This document shows, in pieces, positions 19,061 through 28,664 of a DNA stretch of 64,000 nucleotides; position 1 is the stretch's first letter, and each line of letters starts with the position of its first letter. The position numbers and the translations under genes were made by a program. The notes under the pieces are model-generated. The model made no database searches. It had not been told where the DNA came from and saw only the letters and a program-made list of their open reading frames with translations. Source of the stretch: OLB6 sp964525565 (GTDB taxonomy: Bacteria > Bacteroidota > Ignavibacteria > Kapaibacteriales > Kapaibacteriaceae); contig CAZGHI010000001.1 of the NCBI GenBank assembly GCA_964525565.1, forward strand, positions 62,001-126,000, read 5' to 3'.

Positions 19061-20736
19061 ATGATGATAACCCGAGCATTCTTGTTAGCTGGTGCGTGGA
19101 TTGTTCTTTTATTGGTTGCCAGCGCAGCAGCGTTCACACAAACGCATTCTACCTTTTCGCGGGTTAAAAAAACCGATCGAAGTGCGTACTCCTACGATAC
19201 AACGAATGCNNNNNNNNNNNNNNNNNNAAAGCTGCAGAAATTGCAAAAGGAACGGTTGGTCTTCTTACTCGTGAGGTAGATCCCAAAGCGTATGTCGTTG
19301 GTGCAGGTGATGTGTTATCGATTACCGTGTACACCACTGAGCCGATTCGTGTAGAAACGGCCATCACGCCTGAAGGTAAGCTTGTTGTACCGCGGGCCGG
19401 TGTACTGAATGTAAAGGATCTGACGTTGGATAGCGTACAGAACCTTGTGGCATCGGAAGCACGACGAATATATCGCGATGTGCAGGTGGATGTGTCGCTG
19501 CGAAGACTCAGACAGTTCAAGGTATATGTGCTTGGCGCCGTTGCTGTACCCTCGGTTGTTGTAGCAACGCCGGCCGATAACGTTTTTGATGTTTTGGAGC
19601 GAGCAGGCGGGATTCTTGATACCGGAGCGGTTCGTGGTATCATGCTCGTTCGTGAGGGCTTGTCGGAACCCATCCGTGTTGATTTACAGCGCTACTTTTC
19701 GTTCGGCGACACAAAGGCTAACCCTACGGTGCAGGGTGGCGACAAAATCATCGTTCCTCTGAGAAACGATAAGGATGTGATTTCTATTTCAGGTGAAGTT
19801 GCAAGCCAAGGAGAGTTCCCATTTCAAGAAGGCGATTCTTTGTCGACACTAATCCGCATGGCCGGAGGATTGTTAGCCTCAGCGATGTTGGATTCTGTTC
19901 AGCTTGTTCGAGTTCGCCAGGAGGGTGACTCGATGGAAGAGGTGGTACTTAATTTGTCAGAATGGAAGAATCGCCAGTTTGGCAGCGAGGCTTTGCCTGG
20001 GGATATGCCATTGCGAACAGGAGACCGGGTCTTCGTTCGGGAAATCCCCAAATGGAATGAGCGATCGGAAGTGGTTGTGAAGGGCGAAGTTCGATATCCG
20101 GGGCGGTATGCCATTATTCCCAACGTTACGCGTCTTACGGAAGTGATTCGCATGGCAGGCGGCTTTACTGAACAAGCATCACTGGAAGATGCTGTGGTTA
20201 TCCGGGTGTCGGAAGTGAAATTGTTAGACAGAGAATACGAGAGGCTAAGGAACCTTCCGCCGTCAGAGATGAGCAAAGGTGAGCTTCAATACTATAGAAC
20301 AAAGAGCAGAGAAGTAAAAGGAGTAATGTCGGTTAGTTTCCCTGACCTCTTTATGCGGAATAAGCTTGACAACGATCCGGTAATGCGCAACGCCGACAGT
20401 ATCATGATTCCTCCGAGAAACGTGTACATCAACGTAACGGGTTCTGTACGAACGCCAGGACGCATTGTTTATAAAGCCGGCCTTCAGTATATGGACTACA
20501 TCAATCTGGCCGGTGGGTTTGGCTTCCGTGCCGATAAGCAGGCTACGTTGATTATTAAGGTAAAAGGTGACCAGTTTCCGGCTGATTCAGAGAATTACGA
20601 GCTTGAACCCGGTGACAACATCCTCGTTCTTGATGAGCCAGAAATAAAATTTATTGATGTCTTTACACAAGTTCTTACCATCGCTGCACAAATCGTAACG
20701 ATTGTAGGCGTTGTTCTTGCAATTGTACGGCTATAA
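19061..20736 (+). CDS. Polysaccharide export protein, Wza-like with SLBB domains (assembly gap inside)
   Basis: Outer-membrane polysaccharide export component. A signal peptide (MMITRAFLLAGAWIV to SAAAFTQ) is followed by an 18-N gap (19210-19227) that changes the apparent frame. After it the frame reads AAEIAKGTVGLLTREVDPKA then YVVGAGDVLSITVYTTEP, the start of a Poly_export domain. Three or four SLBB repeats follow (FKVYVLGAVAVPSVV, ISISGEVASQGEFPF, VVVKGEVRYPGRYAI, INVTGSVRTPGRIVY), each with a beta-grasp ligand-type fold. A hydrophobic C-terminal helix (VLTIAAQIVTIVGVVLAIV) may cross the outer membrane as in Wza. The Wzz-like gene begins 2 bases downstream. No glycosyltransferases or polymerase lie next to it. 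Confidence 0.88.
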
Positions 20737-20738
20737 TA

Positions 20739-21908
20739 ATGACGAAAAGCACCGACCAACCGCTAACGCTACTCCAACTGTATAAAAACGTATTTCCCTT
20801 GTACGTACGCTATTGCATTATTGTTGTTGGCATTATCCTCATTGTTAGTTTCATTGTACCGGCTTCGTTTACCTCTACCACAACAATCTTGCCGCCAGAT
20901 GAAAAGGAAAATGCGACGGGTCTATCAGCAATGTTACAGGCTACGTCGCTGTCTTTTGGTGCACTAGGGAGCACGAATAAACTTAGCCTTGTTTACGCAG
21001 AAATCCTGGATTCCAGAACGCTAATCGAAGGAGTAGTGGACACACTGCAACTGTTGCAAAATAGCCTGTTTTCAGGAATGGAACGTGAAGATTTAGTAGA
21101 GTACTTGTCAGATCGAATAGATGTTGAGAGTAGAAAAACAGGAAGTGTTGTGGTCGAGGCAACAATACGATCTGGTTGGTTACCGCTGTTCACAAGTTCT
21201 GACGATTCAGCCCAGGTTCTTTGCGCCCGAGTGGCGAATGCATGCCGAACGGTGTTAGATAGAATCAATCGCCAGCGAGCAACCAATAAAGCACGAGTAA
21301 CGCGAGAGTACATTGAGCGTGTTCTGCTGCAGACAAAGCAGGAGATTGACTCAATTCAATCTGTAAAACAGAGGTTCCAAACGGAGCACAAAGTGCTGGC
21401 ACTTGACGAACAGATGATGGCACTTGTTAATCATGCAGTAACGGTTGGTACCGAGATGGCTACGGCTGAATTGGAACTGGCAATCGCTAAGCAGGACTTT
21501 GCTGTAACCTCACCTCAGGTCCAACTACTAGAAAAGAAGCTTGCTGCACTTAGGGAGCAATACGATCGAGTACAATCGGGAGGACTGGTTTCCGGCGATG
21601 GTTTCTCGATACCATTCAATCAGGTACCCATGTTAACACGAAGGTTTACTAACCTTGTCCGTGATCTCAAGATTAAAGAGCAGATCAATGCCTTCCTCGA
21701 AACCCAGCGTATGGAGCAGATTATACAAGAGGCTCGCGACATTCCAACAGTTGTTGCACTTGATGTAGCCGTTCCGCCCAAGCATCGATCTTTTCCCCCG
21801 CGTTTTCTTGCTTCCATATTGGCTGTTATGGTTGTTACTCTGGTTTTTCTTATTGGCACACCACTTCGGCAATCCTTGTTATCAGCTCCCCAGTCGGCTG
21901 ATGCCTAG
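20739..21908 (+). CDS. Chain-length determinant / Wzz-domain inner-membrane protein
   Basis: A 389-residue polysaccharide co-polymerase-type protein controlling chain length or linking synthesis to export. It has a transmembrane helix at about 24-44 (YCIIVVGIILIVSFIVPASF), the Wzz-like FTSTTTILPP segment after it, a long helical periplasmic region (about 180-340) and a second helix near the end (about 358-378, FLASILAVMVVTLVFLIG). The PPKHRSFPPR motif before the last helix is typical of the family. There is no C-terminal tyrosine kinase. It is translationally close to the Wza-like gene, and its last 4 bases overlap the convergent HD-protein gene. Confidence 0.87.
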   Translation: MTKSTDQPLTLLQLYKNVFPLYVRYCIIVVGIILIVSFIVPASFTSTTTILPPDEKENATGLSAMLQATSLSFGALGSTNKLSLVYAEILDSRTLIEGVVDTLQLLQNSLFSGMEREDLVEYLSDRIDVESRKTGSVVVEATIRSGWLPLFTSSDDSAQVLCARVANACRTVLDRINRQRATNKARVTREYIERVLLQTKQEIDSIQSVKQRFQTEHKVLALDEQMMALVNHAVTVGTEMATAELELAIAKQDFAVTSPQVQLLEKKLAALREQYDRVQSGGLVSGDGFSIPFNQVPMLTRRFTNLVRDLKIKEQINAFLETQRMEQIIQEARDIPTVVALDVAVPPKHRSFPPRFLASILAVMVVTLVFLIGTPLRQSLLSAPQSADA

Positions 21909-22525
21909 CCTAAAAACTTGTTAGCCTCAAGTCGTATCAATGCTGCCAACTTGCGTAGATGCGGGTTGGCAGATGCTTCTGCAATGGGGACGTACCGTTC
22001 CAAGGTGTTGCGCAGATAGATGAGTGGATTTCGCTTCAAGTTGAAGCTTAAGCATCGGATATTATCGAGTCTTCCAGCCAGCTTGATCACCAGACAGTCA
22101 TCACTGGCCGTTTGCAGTCTCCGGACATACTCTGCATCGGTTCCCTCGGGATCCTGTGATGCTCTGCGCAAATCTTTTGTAAGCATCTCAACAACATAGG
22201 CCACGTAGCTACCAAAGTTAAACTCTAATACTCCACGGGTAATGGTGTCGCTGTCTTCCAGAACGTCGTGCAAGAGGGCAGCAATGAGCACATCATCGTC
22301 GAAGATCTGCAGCTCATCCATCAAGATTCGTACCGTACGAGCGGAATGATAGAAGTATGGCGTTCCATCGTTTCGCATTTGGAATTCGTGAACGCTCTGT
22401 GCCATCACGTAAGCGTCAAGAACCTTCTGTACGCTCAACGGATCGGACTTCTCCATTAATCGTGCTTCCAGCTCTTCGTAGGTAAGTGTCGTTGTGTTAT
22501 ATGAAGGTTGGCCGCTTTGGAGCAT
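21905..22525 (-). CDS. Stand-alone SpoT/MESH1-like HD-domain protein
   Basis: A 206-residue HD protein resembling the ppGpp-hydrolase domain of Rel/SpoT and the small alarmone hydrolases: GTPYFYHSARTVRIL (His60), AALLHDVLEDSD (His86, Asp87) and VIKLAGRLDNIRCL. No synthetase, TGS or ACT domain is present. The expected fourth metal ligand, the Asp of KLAD in Rel enzymes, is Gly151 here (codon GGA), so hydrolysis could be lost or changed. The frame opens back to 22585 inside recN; the ATG at 22525, 31 bases after the recN stop, is chosen. Its stop is TAG and overlaps the convergent Wzz-like gene by 4 bases. Confidence 0.82.
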   Translation of the reverse strand: MLQSGQPSYNTTTLTYEELEARLMEKSDPLSVQKVLDAYVMAQSVHEFQMRNDGTPYFYHSARTVRILMDELQIFDDDVLIAALLHDVLEDSDTITRGVLEFNFGSYVAYVVEMLTKDLRRASQDPEGTDAEYVRRLQTASDDCLVIKLAGRLDNIRCLSFNLKRNPLIYLRNTLERYVPIAEASANPHLRKLAALIRLEANKFLG

Positions 22526-22556
22526 GGTTGGATAAAACGATAACCGTGAGGTGTAT

Positions 22557-24233
22557 TTAGTGGCTAACTGAATCTGCTCTTTCACCCTGCATTAAATCTC
22601 GAGCGCTTTGTAGTGCGGCTTCAGTGACCCTGGAACCGCTGAGTAATCGTGCAACTTCAGTCACAGCTTCATCTGCATTAATATGCCGCGCAACTACCCG
22701 AACGGAATCGTCGGACTCACTTTTTTCTACCGCAATCATGTGTTCTGCCAACGAGGCAATCTGTGGAAGGTGTGTTATGCAAATTACCTGCGTTCTTTTG
22801 GACAGATCGTGCATAACCATACCAACATTGCGAGCAATACGTCCGCTAATCCCTGTGTCAATCTCATCTAAGACTACAGTTCCCAAGCCCCCTGCCGAGG
22901 CTAACGCAGATTTCAGCGACAACATAAATCTCGACAATTCACCACCAGAAGCTACCTTATGAATTGGCTTCAAATCTGCGCCACGGTGAGCAGCAAACAG
23001 AATCTGAACTTCGTCTGCTCCTGTGCTTGTGAGAGAAGTTGGGGCGATATGGAATTGTACACGTGCCGATGGCATGCCCATTTCCGATAGTCGTTTCTGG
23101 ATTTCCCTTTCCAGTCTCTGTGCCAGTTGTTTTCTGTTTTCGGTGAGGGCCGCTGCCAAATCACGAGCTTTGCGGGATTCAATGTCAAGATCTGCCCGTG
23201 CAGATTCCAACTGCGATTCCACAGAGTCAAGTCTCTCAAGCACGTGTTCTGCGTGGGTTCGGACCTTTAGAGCCTCCTCCAAGGAGCCAAATCGGCGATG
23301 AATTTTTTGTAGTACTGCAATACGCTGGCGAAGATGTTCAATGTGATCCGGACTAAAATCAGCACTTTCGGTGTGCGTGCTGACAAGCCGAACAGCCTCT
23401 TTGCACATCTCACAAGCTGATTCGATTTCCGGAAGTAGAGTTGCCATCTCGGAGTCGAATGCCTGCAAATCTTTTATGTGTTTGGCTACCTGGGAGAGGT
23501 TATTATACACCGACTCGTCTGCATCAAACAGCATGTTTCGAACTTCCGCTGATTTCCATAGCACAAGTTCGCGTTGTTCAGCCCGACGGAGCTCCATCTC
23601 GAGTTGTTCAATTTCTCCCACTCGGGGATTGATGCTGTTAATCGTTGTTAGCAGCTCTGATTGTTCTGCTCGAATCCGATCGGATGTCTCAGCCAATTCC
23701 TCAAGATCTGTCAACCTTTTCTGAGCATTGCGGAGCCTATGGTGCACATCCTGCATCTGGAGTAGCATGTCACCATAGTTCCCGGCACCGTCTAATAGCC
23801 CTTGATGGCGTTTGCGATCAAGCAGACCAAGTGTATCGTGCTGGCTATGGAAGTCCATTAGCAGAGTTGCGATTTCGCGCACGACGGATGTAGGTTGTGG
23901 TGTGTCGTTCACAAAATGGCGCGAGGTTCCGGAAACCGAAAGTTCCTTTCGAAGAATGAGTTCGTTGCTTTCCCATTCTGCCCCAAGCTCGCGTATGTAT
24001 GCTGCAGTATCCGTTGCGTTGTTGATACTGAAGGTGGCTTCGACGAGAAACTTCCGTGCCCCTTTGCGAATCATATCTGTGGATACGCGCGAACCTAAGG
24101 CAGCCGCCAATGCGTCCATAATGATGCTTTTTCCTGCACCGGTTTCACCGACAAGTACTGTTAGCCCTGGGAAGAATTCAAGTTCAACGGATTCAACCAA
24201 AGCGAAATCACGCACGAGCAATCGGCAGAGCAT
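22557..24233 (-). CDS. recN: DNA repair protein RecN
   Basis: A 558-residue SMC-like ATPase that acts in double-strand break repair in the cytoplasm. The N-terminal Walker A is VLVGETGAGKSIIMDAL (about 29-45). A central coiled coil spans about 150-370. The C-terminal head has SGGELSRFMLSLKSALA (signature), TVVLDEIDTGISGRIA (Walker B) and QVICITHLPQIASLAEHMIAVEK. Length is normal. It follows the small membrane-protein gene by 12 bases and is followed by the HD-protein gene, within the hflX-led run. Confidence 0.95.
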   Translation of the reverse strand: MLCRLLVRDFALVESVELEFFPGLTVLVGETGAGKSIIMDALAAALGSRVSTDMIRKGARKFLVEATFSINNATDTAAYIRELGAEWESNELILRKELSVSGTSRHFVNDTPQPTSVVREIATLLMDFHSQHDTLGLLDRKRHQGLLDGAGNYGDMLLQMQDVHHRLRNAQKRLTDLEELAETSDRIRAEQSELLTTINSINPRVGEIEQLEMELRRAEQRELVLWKSAEVRNMLFDADESVYNNLSQVAKHIKDLQAFDSEMATLLPEIESACEMCKEAVRLVSTHTESADFSPDHIEHLRQRIAVLQKIHRRFGSLEEALKVRTHAEHVLERLDSVESQLESARADLDIESRKARDLAAALTENRKQLAQRLEREIQKRLSEMGMPSARVQFHIAPTSLTSTGADEVQILFAAHRGADLKPIHKVASGGELSRFMLSLKSALASAGGLGTVVLDEIDTGISGRIARNVGMVMHDLSKRTQVICITHLPQIASLAEHMIAVEKSESDDSVRVVARHINADEAVTEVARLLSGSRVTEAALQSARDLMQGERADSVSH

Positions 24234-24245
24234 AACAGGAGTTTA

Positions 24246-24410
24246 CTAAATTCTGGTTACGCGAGAGGTGAAAAGCTTATACGCTCCGAACACAATCACT
24301 GCAAACAACACAACGGCAATCAGCGGATGAACATCTTCGCCGATAACCACCAATGCAATCGTGATAATGTAGGCGAATGCCGAAATGAGGATGATCCAAA
24401 CTGCAGCCAT
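24246..24410 (-). CDS. Small two-helix membrane protein (54 residues)
   Basis: A short ORF between hflX and recN. The ATG at 24410 is 10 bases after the hflX stop, and the TAG (immediately followed by TAA) is 12 bases before recN. The product has two hydrophobic segments, VWIILISAFAYIITIALVVI (about 4-23) and LIAVVLFAVIVFGAYKLF (about 30-47), joined by GEDVHP and ending in a basic tail (TSRVTRI), which suggests an inner-membrane hairpin with the C-terminus in the cytoplasm. The fit between two co-directional genes supports it being real. I do not recognise the family and assign no function. Confidence 0.6.
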   Translation of the reverse strand: MAAVWIILISAFAYIITIALVVIGEDVHPLIAVVLFAVIVFGAYKLFTSRVTRI

Positions 24411-24420
24411 ACGCAGATTC

Positions 24421-25712
24421 TCAATGAGATAGTTGTTGATGATGTTGTGTAGCCGTTATAAAGTTTCCGTAGCGGTGCTCAAACTCTTGCAATTTATCTG
24501 AGTCAACTTTTACGCGTAAAAACGTGCCAATGTCATTGTCGGACCGTTCCAAAACATCTGCCGTTGCGTATAACTGCGACACAACGCCCCCCATAGAATA
24601 CGGAATGAGCACCTCAAGTATTACCGAAAGGCGTTCGAGAGTTGATTGCATGTGATTGAGCAGAGTGCTGATGTTCGTGTTGTTGCGTGCGGAAACAAAA
24701 ACAGCACCGGGAAACTCATCTGCAAGGTCCGCTAAACGGTGCCTGTCCGTGCACAAGTCAATTTTGTTAAACACCATCACTCTGGGTTGGTCATGCGTAG
24801 ATAAAGCGGTAAGCGATTCGTCAACTACGCGTATGTGGTCTTGAGCGTGTGGACTCGATGCGTCTATAACATGGAGGAGGACGTCAGCCTCCAACGTTTC
24901 TGTAAGCGTTGAACGAAACGAAGCAACAAGTTGATGCGGAAGCTTCCGTATGAAACCCACGGTATCCGAGATCAACGCTTCTCGACCACTCGGTAATTCA
25001 AAACCTCGGACAGTGGTATCTAATGTTGCAAAGAGTTTATCTTCGATATGAACGTCGGCGTTGGTAATGCTTCGCATCAGTGAGCTTTTACCAGCATTTG
25101 TGTACCCAACTAATGCAAATCGAGGAATACCAGTCCGACCCTTTCGCTGAACAGAACGCTGAGTTTCAATCACGTGAAGCCGCTCTTTTAACCGTTGTAT
25201 TCGGCCGCGGAACAGTCGTCTATCTGTTTCGATCTGCGTTTCTCCGGGCCCCTTTGTTCCAACTCCACCAAACTGCTTCGACAGGTGCGTCCACATACGC
25301 GTTAGCCGCGGAAGAAGATACTGTAGCTGAGCCAATTCCACCTGGGTACGACTTTCAATGCTTCGCGCATGGGCTGCGAAGATGTCCAGAATTACCCTCG
25401 TTCTATCCAGAACCTTGATTTCAAGGGTTTTTTCAAGGTTGCGCACCTGAACAGGGCTGAGGTCGTCATCAAATACAACCATCTGCACACCAAGCTCACG
25501 AACCAAATCAAGGAGTTCCTGTAGTCTGCCTTTCCCAATGCACGTTGCTACATCAGGACGATCTCGCTCCTGGTAGAGTCGGGCAGCAACGTCCGCACCT
25601 GCAGTATCAAGGAGTAGCTCTAATTCGTCTAAATGCTCTGAAACGAGTTCGGGAGACGTGCCCTTTCGGACGACGGCAATAATGAGTGCGCGTTCTCTCG
25701 GTTGTAATCCAA
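24421..25712 (-). CDS. hflX: GTPase HflX (start lost in assembly gap)
   Basis: Ribosome-associated GTPase that splits stalled or stress-damaged 70S ribosomes. Visible parts are the N-terminal domain (RERALIIAVVRKGTSPELVS, CIGKGRLQELLDLV, VVFDDDLSPVQVRNLEK), the glycine-rich linker GGVGTKGPGETQIETDRR, and the G domain with GYTNAGKSSLM (G1), DTTVRG (G2), SDTVGFI (G3) and FNKIDL (G4). The frame is open to the 23-N gap at 25713-25735, where the first codons must lie, so the 5' end given is the last readable base. It is divergent from the OstA-like gene across that gap and precedes the small membrane-protein gene. Confidence 0.93.
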
Positions 25713-25786
25713 NNNNNNNNNNNNNNNNNNNNNNNACTTTTCAGTTAGTCAGCAAACCTACTACGGTAAACGTAGTTTTGGCCGGC

Positions 25787-27106
25787 ATGTTGAACATCAT
25801 TTTCTTTGCGCTCCTCATCGTTGCGGTTATGCACCCACAGAGTGCAACCTCCGGAGAGACACCAATTATACTCGAATGGGCCGACAGTTTGGTTGGGACT
25901 GGCGCTCCTGGCCAAGGCTGGAGAGAGTTTGTTGGTAACGTACGCTTTAGGCAAGGTAACGTGACTGTTCGTTGCGACAGAGCTATACATTACCCTGAGC
26001 AGAACAGCGTTGACCTCTTTGGAAAAGTAGTAGTTGAACAAGCAGGCTTTCGATTACGATCACTTCGTGGGCACTACAATGGAAATACAAGAATTGCCAC
26101 TGCTGAAGGCTCCGTGGAGGTTTCGGATAGCTCCAATACGGTGCGCTCAAGATACGGTAAGTACTGGGTGGAATCACGGATAGCAGAGTTTACGGACAGC
26201 GTTTTTGCAACTGACGACACAGTGCGCATCTGGAGTAATTCGGCACGGTATTACCGTTCGTCGAGGCGAACTGAATCATGGGGTTCTGTTGTAGTGTACG
26301 ATACGGTCCATCGCAGAGCCATGAGTGCCGACAGTTTGATTCACGACCCAAAAGCAGGCTTATTTCGACTGGTGGGGGACGCTGGTGTTTGGTTATGGGA
26401 GGAAGGGGGCTTGGACACGACGATCGTGGTAGCCGACCTTATCGAGCGAACAAACGAACCAGAACTGCTCACAGCAACTGGGTCTAGCTCTATAGTGTCA
26501 GGTTCAGTAAAGGCACGTTCGGAGTTTATGAAGCAAGACAGCGAAAGGGGAACAATACAATTATCAGGTGATCCGGTGGTGTGGGTGGACAGTACGCAGT
26601 TGCTGGCTGATACCATTACCGTTTTTGCTCCCGATCGAATACTGGAAGAAGTAGTTGGGGTTGAAAAGGCTATCCTAATTAGTAGAACGGATACCGTACG
26701 ACCAGAACGTTTTGATCAGGTTTCCGGAAACATTGTTACTATTCGAGTGAGGTCAGACACAATTCGTGAGATTGTAGCTGTTGGAGATGCGCGGAGCGTA
26801 ACGTTTAGGACTGAAGACGAACGAGGCGAAGGAGTTGGCGTATTCCGCTCCGACACAATTTGGGCATTGTTCTCCGAGGGTAAACCGGAAGACGTGTACT
26901 GGATTGGAGGAGTACAGGGAGAACACCACCCTGAACACCTTACAGCACTAAACATTGCAACCTTTAAACTTCCGGGGTTTGAATGGAGGGAAGATCGCCC
27001 AATTTACCAGTCTCTACCGGTAGTGTGGGGTGAACGGCTCCAAAGAACACAGCCTCGCAAGCGCCAAAGTGGTCCCAATCAACAGGATTTTGAAAAAAAA
27101 GAGTAA
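25787..27106 (+). CDS. OstA/LptA-like protein
   Basis: A 439-residue exported protein of the OstA-like type found in Bacteroidota-related genomes, presumed to take part in moving LPS across the periplasm. A signal peptide (MLNIIFFALLIVAVMHPQSA) is followed by beta-jellyroll repeats with the pattern FVGNVRFRQGNVTVRCDRAI, HYNGNTRIATAEGSVEVSDS, GDPVVWVDSTQLLADTITVF and GDARSVTFRTEDERGEGVG, as in LptA/LptD N-terminal domains. The ATG at 25787 is chosen because the upstream extension crosses an assembly gap. The LPS link fits the waaA gene 13 kb away. The next gene starts 52 bases downstream. Confidence 0.82.
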   Translation: MLNIIFFALLIVAVMHPQSATSGETPIILEWADSLVGTGAPGQGWREFVGNVRFRQGNVTVRCDRAIHYPEQNSVDLFGKVVVEQAGFRLRSLRGHYNGNTRIATAEGSVEVSDSSNTVRSRYGKYWVESRIAEFTDSVFATDDTVRIWSNSARYYRSSRRTESWGSVVVYDTVHRRAMSADSLIHDPKAGLFRLVGDAGVWLWEEGGLDTTIVVADLIERTNEPELLTATGSSSIVSGSVKARSEFMKQDSERGTIQLSGDPVVWVDSTQLLADTITVFAPDRILEEVVGVEKAILISRTDTVRPERFDQVSGNIVTIRVRSDTIREIVAVGDARSVTFRTEDERGEGVGVFRSDTIWALFSEGKPEDVYWIGGVQGEHHPEHLTALNIATFKLPGFEWREDRPIYQSLPVVWGERLQRTQPRKRQSGPNQQDFEKKE

Positions 27107-27148
27107 CGTAATTCAAAAAGGTTTGTTAAAATGCCATGTAGATAAAGC

Positions 27149-27153
27149 GGAGG
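27149..27153 (+). promoter_or_regulatory. Ribosome binding site GGAGG deciding a GTG start
   Basis: GGAGG ends 5 bases before the GTG at 27159, in a genome region where clear Shine-Dalgarno sites are uncommon. It favours this GTG over the upstream in-frame ATGs (27030 onward), which overlap the OstA-like gene, and it puts a clean signal peptide at the N-terminus. Confidence 0.75.
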
Positions 27154-27158
27154 TATAT

Positions 27159-28589
27159 GTGACCTTGTGCCGGATTCTTGCTCTACTTCTGATATCGGTG
27201 TCGGCAATGGAAGCGTGGGCTCAGATAGAGCGCATACTTCCAAGCAAGAATGCTGGAACATTGGAAGGCACAGAGTTTATTGTGGGGTTCATGCAAAATG
27301 AAATTGTTGCGGTCTCATCCAACCCCACCTTAAAGATCTTCATAAGCTCTCAGTTCGCTGCGAATGTTCAAATCGAATTCCCCAATGGGCAGCGGCAAAA
27401 CATAAGTATCCCCGCACGGAGTGTACATGTGTTGTCGCTACCAAGCTATTATGAGAACTCCGTGAGCGAGGTTGTTCAGAAGCTTGCCATATTCCTGAAA
27501 AGCGACGTTCCTATTGTGGTATATGTTTTGAGTTCCCTGGCAACATCTTCGGACACCTATACGGCAATTCCTCTTAAAAGCTTAGGGTCGAAGTATCTCA
27601 CAGTGAACAGGCCGAACGACCGGTACACGTACTCGGCTCAATCGTCTTCCAATACAATCATCCGCGCCGGGGAGTTCATGGTGATGGCGCATCACGACAA
27701 CACCATTGTGAACATCACACCAGCCCACACAACGGAAGCAGGGCGACCTGCCAACCAAACCTTTTCCGTTCAACTCCGTCGTGGTGAAACATTCCTCGTA
27801 AAAGGAAGGGGAACACCACTAGGTACCGGCGATATGAGTGGAAGTCGTGTGGAGGCCGATAAGCCATTTGCTCTTCTTTCCGGTCATGTTCGTGTGAGCA
27901 TTCCTGTTGTAGAATCTAACAGTAAAGACCACCTTGTTGAGATGTTGCCGCCTGTGGACAAATGGGATACGTCGTATGCGGCACATCCATTTGAGATTGT
28001 CCGTGGTATCAACCTTGTACGATTGATTGCTTCAGAGGACAACACCGATATAACCATTACAACGCCCACCGGTACCACCACGCAACGCATACAGAGAGCA
28101 GGACAGTGGATGGAGGTAAATTTAACGGCACCGACGTTGTACACGAGCTCCAAGCCCTTTTTAGCCGTCCAGTTTATGCCGAGCAAGCAGTTTGTTGGCT
28201 CAATTCCAACGTCAACAGATGGCGATCCGGCAATGGTGGTATTGCCGGCAGTCAATCAATTCTTGCAAAGTGCTACGTTTCGTTTTCCAGAGCTCATGGT
28301 TCAACGAGAAATTCTAGATCAGCGATTTCATTACTACATCAATTTAGTCGCAGAGAAACATGCTCTGCCATCGCTGCGGATTGGTAACAAGCTTGTAACC
28401 GAAATCGATCCGATGATCATGTGGCAAACGTATCCTGGAACCAATTTACACTGGGCCAGTTTGCAATTGAACATGGCTACCCATACAATCAGTTGCGATA
28501 CGGGAAGGTTTGGAGCGATTATGTACGGGATGTCGTTTGCCGATTCGTATGCCAACATGCTAGGAGCATCGTTCGATGTTTTTAGGTAG
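27159..28589 (+). CDS. IgGFc-binding-like surface protein 1, N-terminal part, ends at in-frame TAG
   Basis: A 476-residue N-terminal part of a large surface protein. A signal peptide (TLCRILALLLISVSAMEAWAQ) is followed by a domain of the IgGFc-binding-protein N-terminal type: GTEFIVGFMQN, FISSQFAANVQIEFP, PIVVYVLSSLATSSDTYTAI, PLKSLGSKYLTVN, FMVMAHHDNTIVNITP, ALLSGHVRVSIP, HLVEMLPPVDKWDTSYAAHP. The same layout recurs in the gene at 33603. TAG at 28587-28589 ends the frame, but the next codons continue in the same frame with a sequence that fits the rest of the protein (ADGSPPTYSLKVDCG), so this is probably one gene of about 1326 residues interrupted by a nonsense codon or a base error. Function in adhesion is inference. 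Confidence 0.8.
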   Translation: MTLCRILALLLISVSAMEAWAQIERILPSKNAGTLEGTEFIVGFMQNEIVAVSSNPTLKIFISSQFAANVQIEFPNGQRQNISIPARSVHVLSLPSYYENSVSEVVQKLAIFLKSDVPIVVYVLSSLATSSDTYTAIPLKSLGSKYLTVNRPNDRYTYSAQSSSNTIIRAGEFMVMAHHDNTIVNITPAHTTEAGRPANQTFSVQLRRGETFLVKGRGTPLGTGDMSGSRVEADKPFALLSGHVRVSIPVVESNSKDHLVEMLPPVDKWDTSYAAHPFEIVRGINLVRLIASEDNTDITITTPTGTTTQRIQRAGQWMEVNLTAPTLYTSSKPFLAVQFMPSKQFVGSIPTSTDGDPAMVVLPAVNQFLQSATFRFPELMVQREILDQRFHYYINLVAEKHALPSLRIGNKLVTEIDPMIMWQTYPGTNLHWASLQLNMATHTISCDTGRFGAIMYGMSFADSYANMLGASFDVFR

Positions 28590-28664
28590 GCAGACGGCAG
28601 CCCTCCCACGTATTCCCTAAAGGTTGATTGTGGAAGGATTCACGGTGATGTTCATGATGCCGAC

